From positions 39,707-103,706 of the forward strand of contig CAJFQQ010000001.1 of the NCBI GenBank assembly GCA_904419145.1: a stretch of 64,000 nucleotides of DNA. The letters run 5' to 3'. Source of the stretch: an uncultured Oscillospiraceae bacterium. Lineage in GTDB: Bacteria; Bacillota; Clostridia; Oscillospirales; Oscillospiraceae. Shown here one piece after another: positions 1 to 8,757 of the stretch. A model generated the notes under the pieces. The model was not told the origin of the DNA and did not search any database. It worked only from the letters and a program-made list of their open reading frames with translations. The translations under genes and the position numbers were made by a program. Each line of letters opens with the position of its first letter. The first letter of the stretch is position 1.

Positions 1-837
1 GAGGTTCACGATCTCCACCAGAGCGTACCGGGCGGGAAGATCGGCCCACGCCGCCTCCGGCGTCACCTTCTTGAGATTCTCATAGCAGGTCTTGGCGGTA
101 GCCAGGGAGTGGTTGCCGTCACCCACGGCAAAGAGCAGGGGCGCGGCGTCCTTCAGGCCATACTTCCCCTGCTGGACCGAGGGGTCCATGAGCCCCGCCA
201 GGGCCGCCGCCAGGGCGTCCATCTGCCCGTCGGTGAGGCGCCAGCCCTTCAGATGGCCGCCGCCCATCATCAGGTCAAAGTCGTAGAGCTTCTCCATGGA
301 ACCGACGGCGGCGGTGATGGGCTCCACGCAGGTCCCCTCCGGGTCGTCGATGAGCAGCATCACATGGGGCAGCTCGATGGGCGCGTCCTTCCGCACCCGG
401 ACCCGGGGCGGGATGCGCTCCAGCACCGTGCCCTCGGTGGCGCGGATCAGGGAGCCGGAGCCGGGGGTGTAGTCGTATCGCTCCAGGTCCACAGCGGCCA
501 CCAGCCCGTGGCGAACCGCGCCGTCGGACTGGGTGCGCTCAATGTAGAGGATGGAATCCCCATAGGTCCGGAAAATATCCCGGGCCAGGTAGTCCTCCAT
601 GGCGGCGTTGATATCCGCCACATGCTGGTCCACATCCGGGTCATTGAGCTTGCTCTCCGGCAGGATCAGACGCAGCGTGCTGGGCGCTTCCCCCACGATC
701 CGGTCCACCTCCTCCCAGTACTCCGGCTGGGAGGTGAACTGGTCGCAGGCCACCACAGCCCACTTGGTCATGTCGCAGTCCCGGGGCAGCAGAATGTCGG
801 CGGGAACCATGCCGATGCGCGCAAATCGCTCCTTCAT
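1..837 (-). CDS. DUF1015 family protein (3' end cut by window)
   Basis: The leftward frame stays open for 279 codons from ATG at 837 to the window edge, so the C-terminus is missing. The start follows a GGAGGAGAG ribosome site. The protein begins MKERFARIGMVPADILLPRD and later has a GDGNHSLATAK segment, both typical of DUF1015 proteins; biochemical function is unknown. It lies 60 bp downstream of thrH with no terminator between, so the two are probably co-transcribed. In many clostridia DUF1015 genes sit beside serA and serC, so I infer a link to serine metabolism; those genes could lie beyond the left edge. Confidence 0.85.
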   Translation of the reverse strand, partial: MKERFARIGMVPADILLPRDCDMTKWAVVACDQFTSQPEYWEEVDRIVGEAPSTLRLILPESKLNDPDVDQHVADINAAMEDYLARDIFRTYGDSILYIERTQSDGAVRHGLVAAVDLERYDYTPGSGSLIRATEGTVLERIPPRVRVRKDAPIELPHVMLLIDDPEGTCVEPITAAVGSMEKLYDFDLMMGGGHLKGWRLTDGQMDALAAALAGLMDPSVQQGKYGLKDAAPLLFAVGDGNHSLATAKTCYENLKKVTPEAAWADLPARYALVEIVNL

Positions 838-897
838 ATCCTCTCTCCTCCATAATTGTATCGGCGGAAACAGCCGGTCCGATTCTTCCTGTGCGCC

Positions 898-1497
898 TTA
901 CAGGGCGCCGCGGATCGCCGAGAGCAGCTCGCCGTAGTTCTCAAAGGCGCTCAGCTGGGGGTAGTCGGCCTTGATCTGCTCCGTGGTTCGGAACAGGAAC
1001 CCGGCCTTGCTGGCCAGGATCATATCCAGATCGTTGTAGCTGTCGCCGCAGGCGATGGTATCATATCCGATGGACTGGAGCCCCCGGACGGTGGTGAGCT
1101 TGGACTCCTTGCAGCGCATGCGGAAGCCGGAGATCCTGCCGTCGGGCCGGACCTCCAGGCTGTTGCAGAAGATGGTGGGCCAGCCCAGCTTTTTCATCAG
1201 CGGCATGGCGAACTCCTCAAAGGTGTCGCTGAGGATGATCACCTGGGTGATGGAGCGCAGCTCATCCAGAAACTCCTTGGCGCCGGGCAGGGGATCTATG
1301 GTTGCAATGGTGTCCTGGATCTCCTTCAGCCCCAGTCCGTGCTCCTCCAGGATGCCGATACGCCACTTCATCAGCTTGTCGTAATCCGGCTCGTCCCGGG
1401 TGGTCCGCGTCAGTTCCGGGATGCCGCTGGCCTGGGCAAAGGCGATCCAGATCTCCGGGACCACCACGCCCTCCATATCCAAACAGACGATATTCAT
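898..1497 (-). CDS. thrH: ThrH-type phosphoserine phosphatase / homoserine phosphotransferase
   Basis: This 199-residue HAD-superfamily protein has the usual length for ThrH. HAD motif I is CLDMEGVVVPE near the N-terminus, with the nucleophilic Asp at about residue 7. Motif II is ILSDTFEEF (about residue 90) and the acidic motif is GDSYNDLDM (about residue 150). In Pseudomonas, ThrH dephosphorylates phosphoserine and can pass the phosphate to homoserine. The MEGV form with PEIWIAFA after it is characteristic of ThrH rather than SerB. It is first in an operon with the DUF1015 gene and has a good promoter upstream. Phosphoserine phosphatase is the likely role here; the homoserine activity cannot be judged from sequence. 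Confidence 0.9.
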   Translation of the reverse strand: MNIVCLDMEGVVVPEIWIAFAQASGIPELTRTTRDEPDYDKLMKWRIGILEEHGLGLKEIQDTIATIDPLPGAKEFLDELRSITQVIILSDTFEEFAMPLMKKLGWPTIFCNSLEVRPDGRISGFRMRCKESKLTTVRGLQSIGYDTIACGDSYNDLDMILASKAGFLFRTTEQIKADYPQLSAFENYGELLSAIRGAL

Positions 1498-1551
1498 GGA
1501 ATTTTGTTCCTCCTATCTTCCCGCGCCCGGCAGGAATCTTGACTTGAAGAA

Positions 1552-1580
1552 AGTATACCAAAATTTCTCCTTTATTTCAA
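1552..1580 (-). promoter_or_regulatory. Promoter of thrH-DUF1015 operon
   Basis: On the minus strand TTGAAA (1580-1575) and TATACT (1557-1552) are separated by 17 bp. They sit about 55 bp upstream of the thrH start. Good sigma-A type match. Confidence 0.65.
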
Positions 1581-1698
1581 TACAAAGCAAAAAATACATC
1601 AAGATCTGTCAGGAGATCAGAAATTTTTTTGAATTCACATATTTCTGCTCCGATGTGGGAAACTAGGGCATATTCCAAAACGAACTGGAGGGATTCCT

Positions 1699-1911
1699 AT
1701 GGTTATTGATAAGATCGCACTGGTGCTGGCAATCATCGGCGCGTTGAACTGGGGCTCTATCGGCCTGTTCGGGTTCGACGTGGTGGCCTTCCTGTGCGGC
1801 GGCCAGATGGCGATGGTCAGCCGGATCATCTACGCACTGGTCGGCCTTGCCGGCCTCTGGTGCATCTCCCTGCTCTTCCGCGAAAACGCTACGGACGAGA
1901 GCACGACCTGA
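1699..1911 (+). CDS. DUF378 small membrane protein
   Basis: This 70-residue protein has two hydrophobic segments (about residues 5-25 and 40-60) separated by a short loop. The signature KIALVLAIIGALNWGSIGLF near the N-terminus is diagnostic of DUF378, a small two-helix inner-membrane family of unknown function. The start is supported by a CTGGAGGGA ribosome site. It is a single-gene unit closed by a strong terminator. No functional context is visible. Confidence 0.85.
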   Translation: MVIDKIALVLAIIGALNWGSIGLFGFDVVAFLCGGQMAMVSRIIYALVGLAGLWCISLLFRENATDESTT

Positions 1912-1924
1912 GCCTTTTCTGCGT

Positions 1925-1963
1925 GCAGGCTGGGCCGCCGGTTCGGCGGCCCAGCCTGCTTTT
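1925..1963 (+). terminator. Rho-independent terminator after DUF378 gene
   Basis: A 15-bp GC-rich stem starting GCAGGCTGGG closes around a GTTC-containing loop and is followed by TTTT. Confidence 0.8.
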
Positions 1964-2012
1964 GCGTCTGCGGACCGTCGCGTCTGGTTTTTTCGATCCG
2001 CGCAATTTTCTC

Positions 2013-2041
2013 TTGAACACGCCTGCAAAAATTGGTACAAT
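2013..2041 (+). promoter_or_regulatory. Promoter of azlCD operon
   Basis: TTGAAC (2013-2018) and TACAAT (2036-2041) are spaced by exactly 17 bp. Transcription would begin near 2048, at or next to the first in-frame ATG at 2049. The azlC message may therefore be leaderless or start at a downstream codon. Confidence 0.6.
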
Positions 2042-2048
2042 CGTTGTG

Positions 2049-2774
2049 ATGAAATCTACCAAAGAAAGAAGACCAGACGTGACAAAGAAAGCGCTCAAAT
2101 CTGCCTTCCCGGGAACGTTGCCGGTGATGGCGGGATACCTGGTTCTAGGCGTTGGATTCGGCATCCTGCTTCAGAGCAAGGGGTACTCCTTTCTCTGGGC
2201 CGGCGTGATGAGTCTGACCATCTACGCCGGCTCCATGCAGTATGTGGCTGTGGACCTGCTCTCCAGCGGCGCCGCGGTGCTCTCCGCCGCCCTGATGACC
2301 CTGGTCATCAACGCCCGCCACCTGTTCTACGGGCTCTCCATGCTGGAGAAGTACCGGGACGTGAAGGGCATCAAAAAGCTCTATCTGATTTTCAGCCTCA
2401 CCGACGAGACCTATTCCCTGGTCTGCACCGCCCGGCCGCCCGAGGATGTGGACCCCACGGCCTTCTATTTCTGGACCTCCCTGCTGAACCAGTGCTATTG
2501 GGTGGCGGGCAGCGTCCTGGGCGGCCTTTTGGGACAGGTGCTGCCCTTTGACACCACCGGTGTGGATTTTGCCATGACCGCCCTGTTTGTGGTGATCTTT
2601 ACCGACCAGTGGCTCACCCGGAAGAACCATCTCCCCGCCCTGGTGGGCGTCGGAGTCTCGGTGGTGTGCCTGCTGCTCTTCGGGCCGGACCGCTTCATCA
2701 TCCCCGCCATGGTGGGCATTGCCCTGCTGCTGATGCTCCTGCGCCGACAGCTGGAGGAGGTGGCGGAGACATGA
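2049..2774 (+). CDS. azlC: AzlC family branched-chain amino-acid exporter, large subunit
   Basis: The protein is 241 residues with about five to six membrane segments. The stretch GYLVLGVGFGILLQSKGYSF and the conserved INARHLFYGLSM motif are characteristic of AzlC. With AzlD it forms a two-component exporter of branched-chain amino acids and analogues such as azaleucine. The 3' end overlaps azlD by ATGA. The start is uncertain: ATG 2049 is the first in-frame ATG after the promoter but has no ribosome site and lies at the predicted +1. GTG at 2079 is preceded by a weak AAGAAG. Confidence 0.9.
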   Translation: MKSTKERRPDVTKKALKSAFPGTLPVMAGYLVLGVGFGILLQSKGYSFLWAGVMSLTIYAGSMQYVAVDLLSSGAAVLSAALMTLVINARHLFYGLSMLEKYRDVKGIKKLYLIFSLTDETYSLVCTARPPEDVDPTAFYFWTSLLNQCYWVAGSVLGGLLGQVLPFDTTGVDFAMTALFVVIFTDQWLTRKNHLPALVGVGVSVVCLLLFGPDRFIIPAMVGIALLLMLLRRQLEEVAET

Positions 2775-3100
2775 GCGAGTTTGCCTACTCCGCCGTGCTG
2801 GTGGCGGTGATTGTAGCGGTGACCCAGCTGACCCGGTTTCTGCCCTTCCTCCTCTTTGGCGGGAAGAAACAGCCCCCCAAGGCGGTTCTCTATCTGGGGC
2901 GGGTCCTGCCCTGCGCCATTATGGGGATGCTGGTGGTCTACTGCCTGCGCAATGTGACGCCTCTGGCCGCCCCCTATGGCATCCCGGAGCTGATCGGCGT
3001 GGTTCTTGCGGTGGTCCTCCATGTCTGGAAGCGGAACACCCTGCTGAGCATCGGCGTCAGCACTGTGGCCTACATGGTTCTGGTCCAGGCGGTTTTTTGA
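2771..3100 (+). CDS. azlD: AzlD family small subunit of branched-chain amino-acid exporter
   Basis: This 109-residue hydrophobic protein has about four membrane helices, and its RFLPFLLFGGKKQPPKAVLYLG segment is typical of AzlD. It begins inside the azlC stop codon (ATGA), implying translational coupling and equal amounts of both subunits. The partner and length match the usual AzlCD pair. It probably shares a transcript with the downstream peptidase gene, which starts 10 bp later. Confidence 0.9.
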   Translation: MSEFAYSAVLVAVIVAVTQLTRFLPFLLFGGKKQPPKAVLYLGRVLPCAIMGMLVVYCLRNVTPLAAPYGIPELIGVVLAVVLHVWKRNTLLSIGVSTVAYMVLVQAVF

Positions 3101-3110
3101 GGAAGACAGT

Positions 3111-3866
3111 ATGAACATCAAACGACTGTCTGCCCTGTTATCCCTCTGCCTGCTCCTGTACTGCGGCTGCGCCGCACCGGCCTCTCCCGGCCATGCAGAG
3201 GAAGCGCCCGGTACCGGAAACAGCGCCCCTGCCGACGGCAGGACGCCGGCAGCCCCCTTGGAGGCAAGCGGGCCGCAGGGTGCTCCTTCGGAGGGTGTCC
3301 CCGAAGAGGTGCCTGCACCGGAGCCCGCAGACAGCGATTTTGTCAAAGTAACCGACTACATCCCCACCATCCAGGTGGAGCTGGCTTACGCCGGGACAGA
3401 CAACTTCACCGGCCAGGCCATCTATGATTTCACAGAGGCCTATCTCCGCTATGGGACGGCAAAAAAGCTGGCTGCCGTCCAGGAGGCGCTGAAGGCCCAG
3501 GGGCTGGGGCTCCTGATCTGGGATGCCTTCCGCCCCACCGCCGCCCAGTTCAAGCTCTGGGAGGTCTGTCCGGACCCCACCTATGTGGCGAACCCGGAAA
3601 CGGGCTTCTCCTCCCATAGCCGTGGCAACACCGTGGATGTGACCCTGGTCTCTTTGGACGGCACGGCTGTGGAGATGCCTACCGGCTTCGATGACTTCTC
3701 TCCCCTGGCGGATCGGGACTACAGCGATGTGGACGCCCTTCCCGCCGCCAATGCCGCACTGCTGGAGGATGCGATGACCCAGGCCGGCTTTACTCCCTAT
3801 CAGGGGGAGTGGTGGCACTTCTCCGACAGCGACGTCTACGAGGTGGAAACGGGGTTTTCCCCGTAA
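3111..3866 (+). CDS. VanX-like D-Ala-D-Ala dipeptidase lipoprotein (peptidase M15)
   Basis: This 251-residue protein has a lipoprotein signal (hydrophobic residues 8-19, lipobox ending YCGC) and a Pro/Ala/Gly-rich linker to about residue 75. The M15D domain then runs from about 78 to the end. Zinc-site elements are visible: SSHSRGNTVDVTL supplies His and Asp, and EWWHF supplies the catalytic Glu and third His. WDAFRPTAAQ carries the conserved substrate Arg. The family cleaves D-alanyl-D-alanine. Extracytoplasmic anchoring suggests peptidoglycan-fragment recycling rather than VanX-type vancomycin resistance, which needs a cytoplasmic enzyme. No vanHA genes are nearby. It follows azlD by 10 bp with a GAGGAAG site. 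Confidence 0.85.
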   Translation: MNIKRLSALLSLCLLLYCGCAAPASPGHAEEAPGTGNSAPADGRTPAAPLEASGPQGAPSEGVPEEVPAPEPADSDFVKVTDYIPTIQVELAYAGTDNFTGQAIYDFTEAYLRYGTAKKLAAVQEALKAQGLGLLIWDAFRPTAAQFKLWEVCPDPTYVANPETGFSSHSRGNTVDVTLVSLDGTAVEMPTGFDDFSPLADRDYSDVDALPAANAALLEDAMTQAGFTPYQGEWWHFSDSDVYEVETGFSP

Positions 3867-3909
3867 TATTTTGCGCGTGATCTCCCAAATGAAAAGGAGG
3901 AATTACAAT

Positions 3910-5637
3910 ATGGATTTTCGACAGGAATACGAGAAATGGCTCAGCAGCCCCTCTCTCAGCGCCGCGGAAAAAGCGGAGCTGGAGGCCATCCGCAGCGATC
4001 CCAAGGAGATCGAGAGCCGGTTCTACGGTCCTCTGGAGTTCGGCACCGCCGGCCTCCGGGGCACCATGTGCGTGGGGCTCCACCACATGAATATCCACGT
4101 GGTTCGCCACGCCACCCAGGCCTTTGCCGAGGTGATTCTGGCCGAGGGCGGCGACGCGGCCAAGCGCGGGGTGGCAGTTTGCTTCGACTGCCGCAACAAC
4201 TCCCCCCAGTTTGCCCGGGAGGCCGCCTGCGTCATGGCCGCCAACGGCATTCACGCCCGTCTCTTTGACGCCCTACGTCCCACCCCGGAACTGAGCTTTG
4301 CCGTCCGGGAGTACGGCTGCATTGCCGGCATCAACGTCACTGCCAGCCACAACCCCAAGGAGTACAACGGCTACAAGGTCTACTGGGAGGACGGCGCCCA
4401 GCTGCCCCCCCACCACGCCGAGGCCATTGCCAAGAAAATGGAGGAGCTGGATATCTTCACCGGCCCCAAGACCATGGACTATGACGCCGCTGTGGCCCAG
4501 GGCCTCATTGAGATCATCGGCGAGGACACGGACCGCCGCTTCATGGAGCACGTCATGGCCCAGGTGGTGGACGCCAATGCCATCCCCGCTGTGGCGGACA
4601 CCTTCAAGGTGGTCTACACCCCCTTCCACGGCTGCGGCCACAAGCTGGTTCCCGAGGCCCTGAAGCGGGCCGGCATTAAACACCTGATCCCGGTGCCGGA
4701 GCAGATGGTGATCGACGGCAACTTCCCCACCGTGGTCTCCCCCAACCCGGAGAACCCGGAGGGCTTCGCCCTGGCGGTGGAGCTGGCCAAGCAGAATGAT
4801 GTGGACTTCATCCTGGGCACCGACCCGGACAGCGACCGGGTGGGCATCATGATCCGGGACAAAAACGGCGAGTATCAGGTGGTCACCGGCAACCAGACCG
4901 GCGTGGTGCTGCTGGACTACCTGCTGGGGGCCATGCAGCGCTCCGGAAAGCTGCCGGAGAAGCCGGTGGCACTGAAAACCATCGTCACCACCGAGATGGC
5001 CAAGGCCGTGGCGGAGAGCTACGGCGCCGCCTGCTACGACACCTTCACCGGCTTCAAGTTCCTGGCGGAGAAGAAGGACAAGCTGGAGGGGGCCGGCGAG
5101 GGCAAGGTGGTATTTTCCTATGAGGAGAGCTACGGCTACATGTTGGGGGATTTTGTCCGGGACAAGGACGCTGTCACCGCCTCCCTGGCCCTGACGGAGA
5201 TGGCCGCCTACTACGCATCCAAGGGCATGACGGTGCTGGATGCCCTGAACGCCCTGTATGAGAAGCACGGCTACTACGGGGAAAAGACCCACAACCTGGT
5301 CATGCCCGGCCTGGACGGCCTGAAGGATATGGCGAAGCTCATGGCCTCCCTGCGGCAGACGCCGCCCAGGGAGATCGCCGGGGTCACTGTCAGACAGTTC
5401 AAGGACTATCAGGACGGCAGCGTGGTGGACTGCGCCACCGGCGAGACCTCCGCTATGGAGCTCTCCGGCTCCAATGTGCTGCGCTTCGAGCTCGCCGACG
5501 GCACCAGCATCATCGTCCGTCCCTCCGGCACCGAGCCCAAAATCAAGGTCTATGTGCTCACCAAGGGCAAGGATGCCGCTGAGCGGGACGCAAATCTTGC
5601 CAAATATGCCAGCTGGGTGGCAGAGTTGAAGCCATGA
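3910..5637 (+). CDS. pgcA: Alpha-phosphoglucomutase / phosphomannomutase family (PgcA-like)
   Basis: This 575-residue alpha-D-phosphohexomutase has four domains. The catalytic phosphoserine loop is TASHNPKEYNGYK (about residues 145-157), the metal-binding loop is DPDSDR (about 306-311), and the C-terminal phosphate-binding loop is RPSGTEPKIKVY. Length and the N-terminal EFGTAGLRG match the clostridial/bacillar PgcA type that interconverts glucose-1-P and glucose-6-P for glycogen, LTA glycolipid and sugar-nucleotide synthesis. The start follows a strong AAAGGAGGA site. An earlier in-frame ATG at 3871 is rejected because it lacks one. Confidence 0.92.
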   Translation: MDFRQEYEKWLSSPSLSAAEKAELEAIRSDPKEIESRFYGPLEFGTAGLRGTMCVGLHHMNIHVVRHATQAFAEVILAEGGDAAKRGVAVCFDCRNNSPQFAREAACVMAANGIHARLFDALRPTPELSFAVREYGCIAGINVTASHNPKEYNGYKVYWEDGAQLPPHHAEAIAKKMEELDIFTGPKTMDYDAAVAQGLIEIIGEDTDRRFMEHVMAQVVDANAIPAVADTFKVVYTPFHGCGHKLVPEALKRAGIKHLIPVPEQMVIDGNFPTVVSPNPENPEGFALAVELAKQNDVDFILGTDPDSDRVGIMIRDKNGEYQVVTGNQTGVVLLDYLLGAMQRSGKLPEKPVALKTIVTTEMAKAVAESYGAACYDTFTGFKFLAEKKDKLEGAGEGKVVFSYEESYGYMLGDFVRDKDAVTASLALTEMAAYYASKGMTVLDALNALYEKHGYYGEKTHNLVMPGLDGLKDMAKLMASLRQTPPREIAGVTVRQFKDYQDGSVVDCATGETSAMELSGSNVLRFELADGTSIIVRPSGTEPKIKVYVLTKGKDAAERDANLAKYASWVAELKP

Positions 5638-5721
5638 GTACACCCAAGGATTTCCAGTAGAGGCATTTCCCCGGAACTGCTGCCCCTCACCCCCCAAAAG
5701 TGCCGCATCCTGCATATCGCT

Positions 5722-6102
5722 ATGATCTCGATTCTCCTGCTGTTTCCCCCGACATCGTTTCTTGGCCAGGGCGGCGACAAACCCTTTCAAACACTGGAAA
5801 CCGGTCAGGCCGCCAGCGCCCCGATGGAGCTGGACCCCCGGACGCTTCTGCAGCGCTGGATACATAGGCCATTGCGGACCTGGCGAGTGCTGCAGGCGAC
5901 AAAGATCTATCAGGAGGACGAGAGCTATCAGACGGCCAGCGGCCAGTTTGTTACCTTCACCTTTACCCTGACCGACGGCACAGAGCACACCGTCTCCGCC
6001 TGCGCCCCCTATGTGGTGATCGACGGCACCGGCTACCGGACAGACTATGAGCCCTGCCAGGCCCTCAACATGCTGGGCAGCCAGCTCGTCGGGACGTCGT
6101 AA
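5722..6102 (+). pseudogene. Decayed small lipoprotein-type gene
   Basis: The open frame gives 126 residues, but only its two ends look protein-like. The N-terminal part has a hydrophobic stretch then GGDKPFQTLETGQAAS. The C-terminal part (KIYQEDESYQTASGQFVTFT onward, ending near DYEPCQALNMLG) resembles a small secreted or lipoprotein family common in this bacterial group. Between about 5830 and 5895 the sensible reading moves to the +2 frame (PPDASAALDT, a stop, then AIADLAS) before returning. Two compensating indels and an in-frame stop therefore appear to have damaged it. There is no good ribosome site. Family assignment rests on memory of similar sequences. Confidence 0.45.
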
Positions 6103-6171
6103 GGTCACCTGCTTTGGTGGGAACACCGGCAGTTGCAACCATTTCCGCGTGCTATGCCGCGCAGCAGTCAA

Positions 6172-6205
6172 ATCGGCCCTGTCCACTGAAGTGGACAGGG
6201 CCGAT
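6172..6205 (-). terminator. Hairpin terminator of amino-acid ABC operon
   Basis: A perfect 15-bp stem (ATCGGCCCTGTCCAC and complement) has a short TGAA loop. It lies 20 bp past the stop of the ATPase gene. The T-run on the minus strand is short (TTT). Confidence 0.6.
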
Positions 6206-6224
6206 GTCTGTTTCTATGAGAATG

Positions 6225-6947
6225 TTACAGCACCTTGCTGAGGAAGGACTGAGTCCGGGGATTCTGGGGATGGTCGAAAAACTCCTTTGGCGTGTTCTGC
6301 TCCAGGATGTGGCCGCCGTCCATAAAGAGGACCCGGCTGCCCACCTCCCGGGCAAAGCCCATCTCGTGGGTGACCACCACCATAGTCATGCCCTCCCGGG
6401 CCAGCTCCTTCATCACGTCCAGCACCTCCCCCACCATCTCCGGGTCCAGGGCGCTGGTGGGCTCGTCAAAGAGCATCACCTTGGGCCGCATGGCCAGGGC
6501 CCGGACAATGGCAATGCGCTGCTTCTGTCCGCCGGAGAGCTGGGAGGGGTAGGCGTCCGCCTTGTCCTCCAGGCCCACCCGCTTGAGCAGGGCCGTGGCC
6601 GTTTCGTCCGCCTCCGCCTGGCCCATGAGCTTGGTGCGCACCGGAGCCAGGGTGATGTTCTTCCGGATGGTCATATTGGGGAAGAGATTGAAGTGCTGGA
6701 ACACCATGCCCATCTGCTGGCGGATCTTGTCGATGTCCGCCTTGGGGTCCGTGACCTCCGCCCCGTCGAAGGTGATGGTGCCCTTGGTCGGGGTCTCCAG
6801 CAGATTCAGGCACCGGAGAAACGTGGACTTGCCGGAGCCGGAGGGCCCGATGATGACCACCTTCTCCCCCGGGGCGATGTGCTCGGAGATATCGTCCAGC
6901 ACCAGATTGTCCCCAAAGGACTTGGAGAGATGTTTAACGTCGATCAC
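6225..6947 (-). CDS. Polar amino-acid ABC transporter, ATP-binding protein
   Basis: This 240-residue ABC ATPase has Walker [10 protein letters not shown] (about residues 34-42), signature LSGGQKQR and Walker [15 protein letters not shown], followed by the H-loop VTHEMGFA. It matches the GlnQ/ArtP/HisP class in length and in the [20 protein letters not shown] region. It is the last gene of the operon and overlaps the permease gene by 14 bp. It should drive uptake of a polar or basic amino acid with the two upstream genes. Confidence 0.93.
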   Translation of the reverse strand: MIDVKHLSKSFGDNLVLDDISEHIAPGEKVVIIGPSGSGKSTFLRCLNLLETPTKGTITFDGAEVTDPKADIDKIRQQMGMVFQHFNLFPNMTIRKNITLAPVRTKLMGQAEADETATALLKRVGLEDKADAYPSQLSGGQKQRIAIVRALAMRPKVMLFDEPTSALDPEMVGEVLDVMKELAREGMTMVVVTHEMGFAREVGSRVLFMDGGHILEQNTPKEFFDHPQNPRTQSFLSKVL

Positions 6948-7713
6948 TTTGGCGCAGCCTCCTTTCCAGCTTGCCCTGGAGCCAGGTGAAGATCATCACC
7001 AGGACCAGGTAGATCACCGCCGCGCCTATCAGGGGGAACATAGCGTCAAAGGTGCGGTTGACGATATTCTTGGCGAAGAACACCAGCTCCTGGCCGCCGA
7101 TGACGGAGATCATGGAGGTGTCCTTCAGCAGGATGATGAACTCATTGCCCAGGGAGGGCAGAATGGCCTTGAACGCCTGGGGCACCACGATAAAGCGCAT
7201 GGTATCCAGATAGTTGAGGCCCAGTGACCGCCCGGCCTCCATCTGTCCGGGGTCCAGGGACATGAGGCCGCCCCGGATGATCTCCGCCACATAGGCGCCG
7301 GAGTTGATGCCCAGGGTCAGGGCGCCCACCATGGTATAGTTCCGGCTGCTGGCAAAGATGACCATGCCCATGATCAAAACCTGTACCAGCATGGGGGTGC
7401 CGCGGATCACCGTGACATAGACCTTACAGATGGCGTTGACCACGCCCAGGAAGAAGTTCCGGGGACGGCCGGGGCGCTGCTGGTCGTGGGCGGTGCGGAC
7501 CATGGCCACCAGCACGCCCAGCACCACGCCGATGGCCAGCGCCATGGCCGTGGCCACCAGGGTGATGCCCACGCCCTCCAGATATTGCTGCCAGCGGTCC
7601 CCCTCGATAAAGGCCTGGTAGAACCGGACAAAGAAGGTCTGCCACCAGGCCAGGGGCTCCTCGCCGGACTGCATCCATCCCCGCCATAATTCATAGGTTT
7701 GCGCCAGATCCAT
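6934..7713 (-). CDS. Polar amino-acid ABC transporter, permease
   Basis: This 259-residue His/Glu/Gln/Arg/opine-family permease has about five membrane helices. The EAA loop [22 protein letters not shown] docks the ATPase, and the family motif [11 protein letters not shown] is present. The N-terminal 55 residues before the first helix ([14 protein letters not shown]) are longer than in many homologues. The gene sits between binding-protein and ATPase genes. Only one permease is present, so the channel is probably a homodimer. Confidence 0.93.
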   Translation of the reverse strand: MDLAQTYELWRGWMQSGEEPLAWWQTFFVRFYQAFIEGDRWQQYLEGVGITLVATAMALAIGVVLGVLVAMVRTAHDQQRPGRPRNFFLGVVNAICKVYVTVIRGTPMLVQVLIMGMVIFASSRNYTMVGALTLGINSGAYVAEIIRGGLMSLDPGQMEAGRSLGLNYLDTMRFIVVPQAFKAILPSLGNEFIILLKDTSMISVIGGQELVFFAKNIVNRTFDAMFPLIGAAVIYLVLVMIFTWLQGKLERRLRQSDRR

Positions 7714-7803
7714 GGGCTTTTCTCTCCTTCTCTCAAAGATGCCGCAAGAAGGAAGCGGCAGCAGCCGCTCCCTTCTGCGGAAAATTTAGGAATCCAAACG
7801 CGC

Positions 7804-8706
7804 TTACTCGGCGCTGATGTACTTGTCCATGATGGCCTGGACGGTGCCGTCGTCAATCAGCTCGTTGAGAGCGGTGTTCACGGCGGTGAGCAGAGCCTCG
7901 TTGCCCTGGTCCACAGCGGCGCAGTAGTCCTCCACCACATAGGCGCCCTCCAGGATCTCCAGACCCGGGGTGGCCTCCACATAGGACTGGGCGGGGCCGT
8001 TGTCGATGACCACGCAGTCCACCTGGCCGTTGAGCAGGGCCTGGACGGCCAGAGAGCCGTTGTCAAGGCTGGTCACATGGTCCACGCCGTGGGCGCCCTG
8101 GCAGTAGTTCTCACCGGTGGTGCCCCGCTGCACGCCGATCTGGATGTCCTCCAGAACGTTGCCCTCGGCGTCCACCAGCTGCAGGTCGTCGTTGGTGCCG
8201 GCGATGGTGGTGTCGCCCTCCCGGACGATGATCACCTGGACGCCGGTGGCGTAGGAGTCGGTGAAGTCCATGACCAGGTCACGGTCCTCGTTGTAGGTCA
8301 AGCCCGCCAGCATCACGTCGGCCCGGTTCTCCTGAACGGCGATCAGGGCGGCGTCGAAGTCGATGTTGTCGATCTGGAGCTCCAGGCCCAGCTTGTCGGC
8401 GATGGCCTGGGCGATCTCCGGGTCGATGCCGATGATGTTGTTGTCGTCGTCGGTCATCTCATAGGGCGGGAAGGAGGCGTTGGTCACCATGATGAGCTTG
8501 CCCTCCTCAATCAGGGAGCCGGCAAAGTCGCCGTAAGCGCTGGTATCGCCGGAAGCAGCATCCTCCCCGGCGGTATCATTGGTTCCGGTGCTGTTGCCGG
8601 TGGTATCTTCGGTGTTATTGGCTGTGGTGTTGTTTCCGCTGCTGCAGGCGGTGAGCATGGCCAGCATCATCGCGGCGGCCAGCAGCATGGCAAAGAACTT
8701 TTTCAT
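7804..8706 (-). CDS. Polar amino-acid ABC transporter, substrate-binding lipoprotein
   Basis: This 300-residue family 3 binding protein begins MKKFFAMLLAAAMMLAMLTA and has the lipobox LTAC at about residue 21. A low-complexity Asn/Thr/Gly/Asp linker precedes the ligand domain at about residue 62 (LIMVTNASFPPYEM). The conserved GIDPEIAQAIADKLG is typical of basic/polar amino-acid binders. ATG 8706 is chosen because it follows a GGAAG site and starts the signal peptide; a 32-codon longer frame runs into the promoter. An arginine-box-like operator in the promoter hints that arginine or a relative is the ligand. Confidence 0.93.
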   Translation of the reverse strand: MKKFFAMLLAAAMMLAMLTACSSGNNTTANNTEDTTGNSTGTNDTAGEDAASGDTSAYGDFAGSLIEEGKLIMVTNASFPPYEMTDDDNNIIGIDPEIAQAIADKLGLELQIDNIDFDAALIAVQENRADVMLAGLTYNEDRDLVMDFTDSYATGVQVIIVREGDTTIAGTNDDLQLVDAEGNVLEDIQIGVQRGTTGENYCQGAHGVDHVTSLDNGSLAVQALLNGQVDCVVIDNGPAQSYVEATPGLEILEGAYVVEDYCAAVDQGNEALLTAVNTALNELIDDGTVQAIMDKYISAE

Positions 8707-8757
8707 ACCGAATCTTCCTTTCATCCACCGCATGGTGCGGTGTCGTTGTTGTGATGT

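Noticed and set aside
3111..3866. Vancomycin-resistance VanX
   Set aside because: The protein has a lipoprotein signal and no vanH, vanA or vanRS partners; VanX acts in the cytoplasm.
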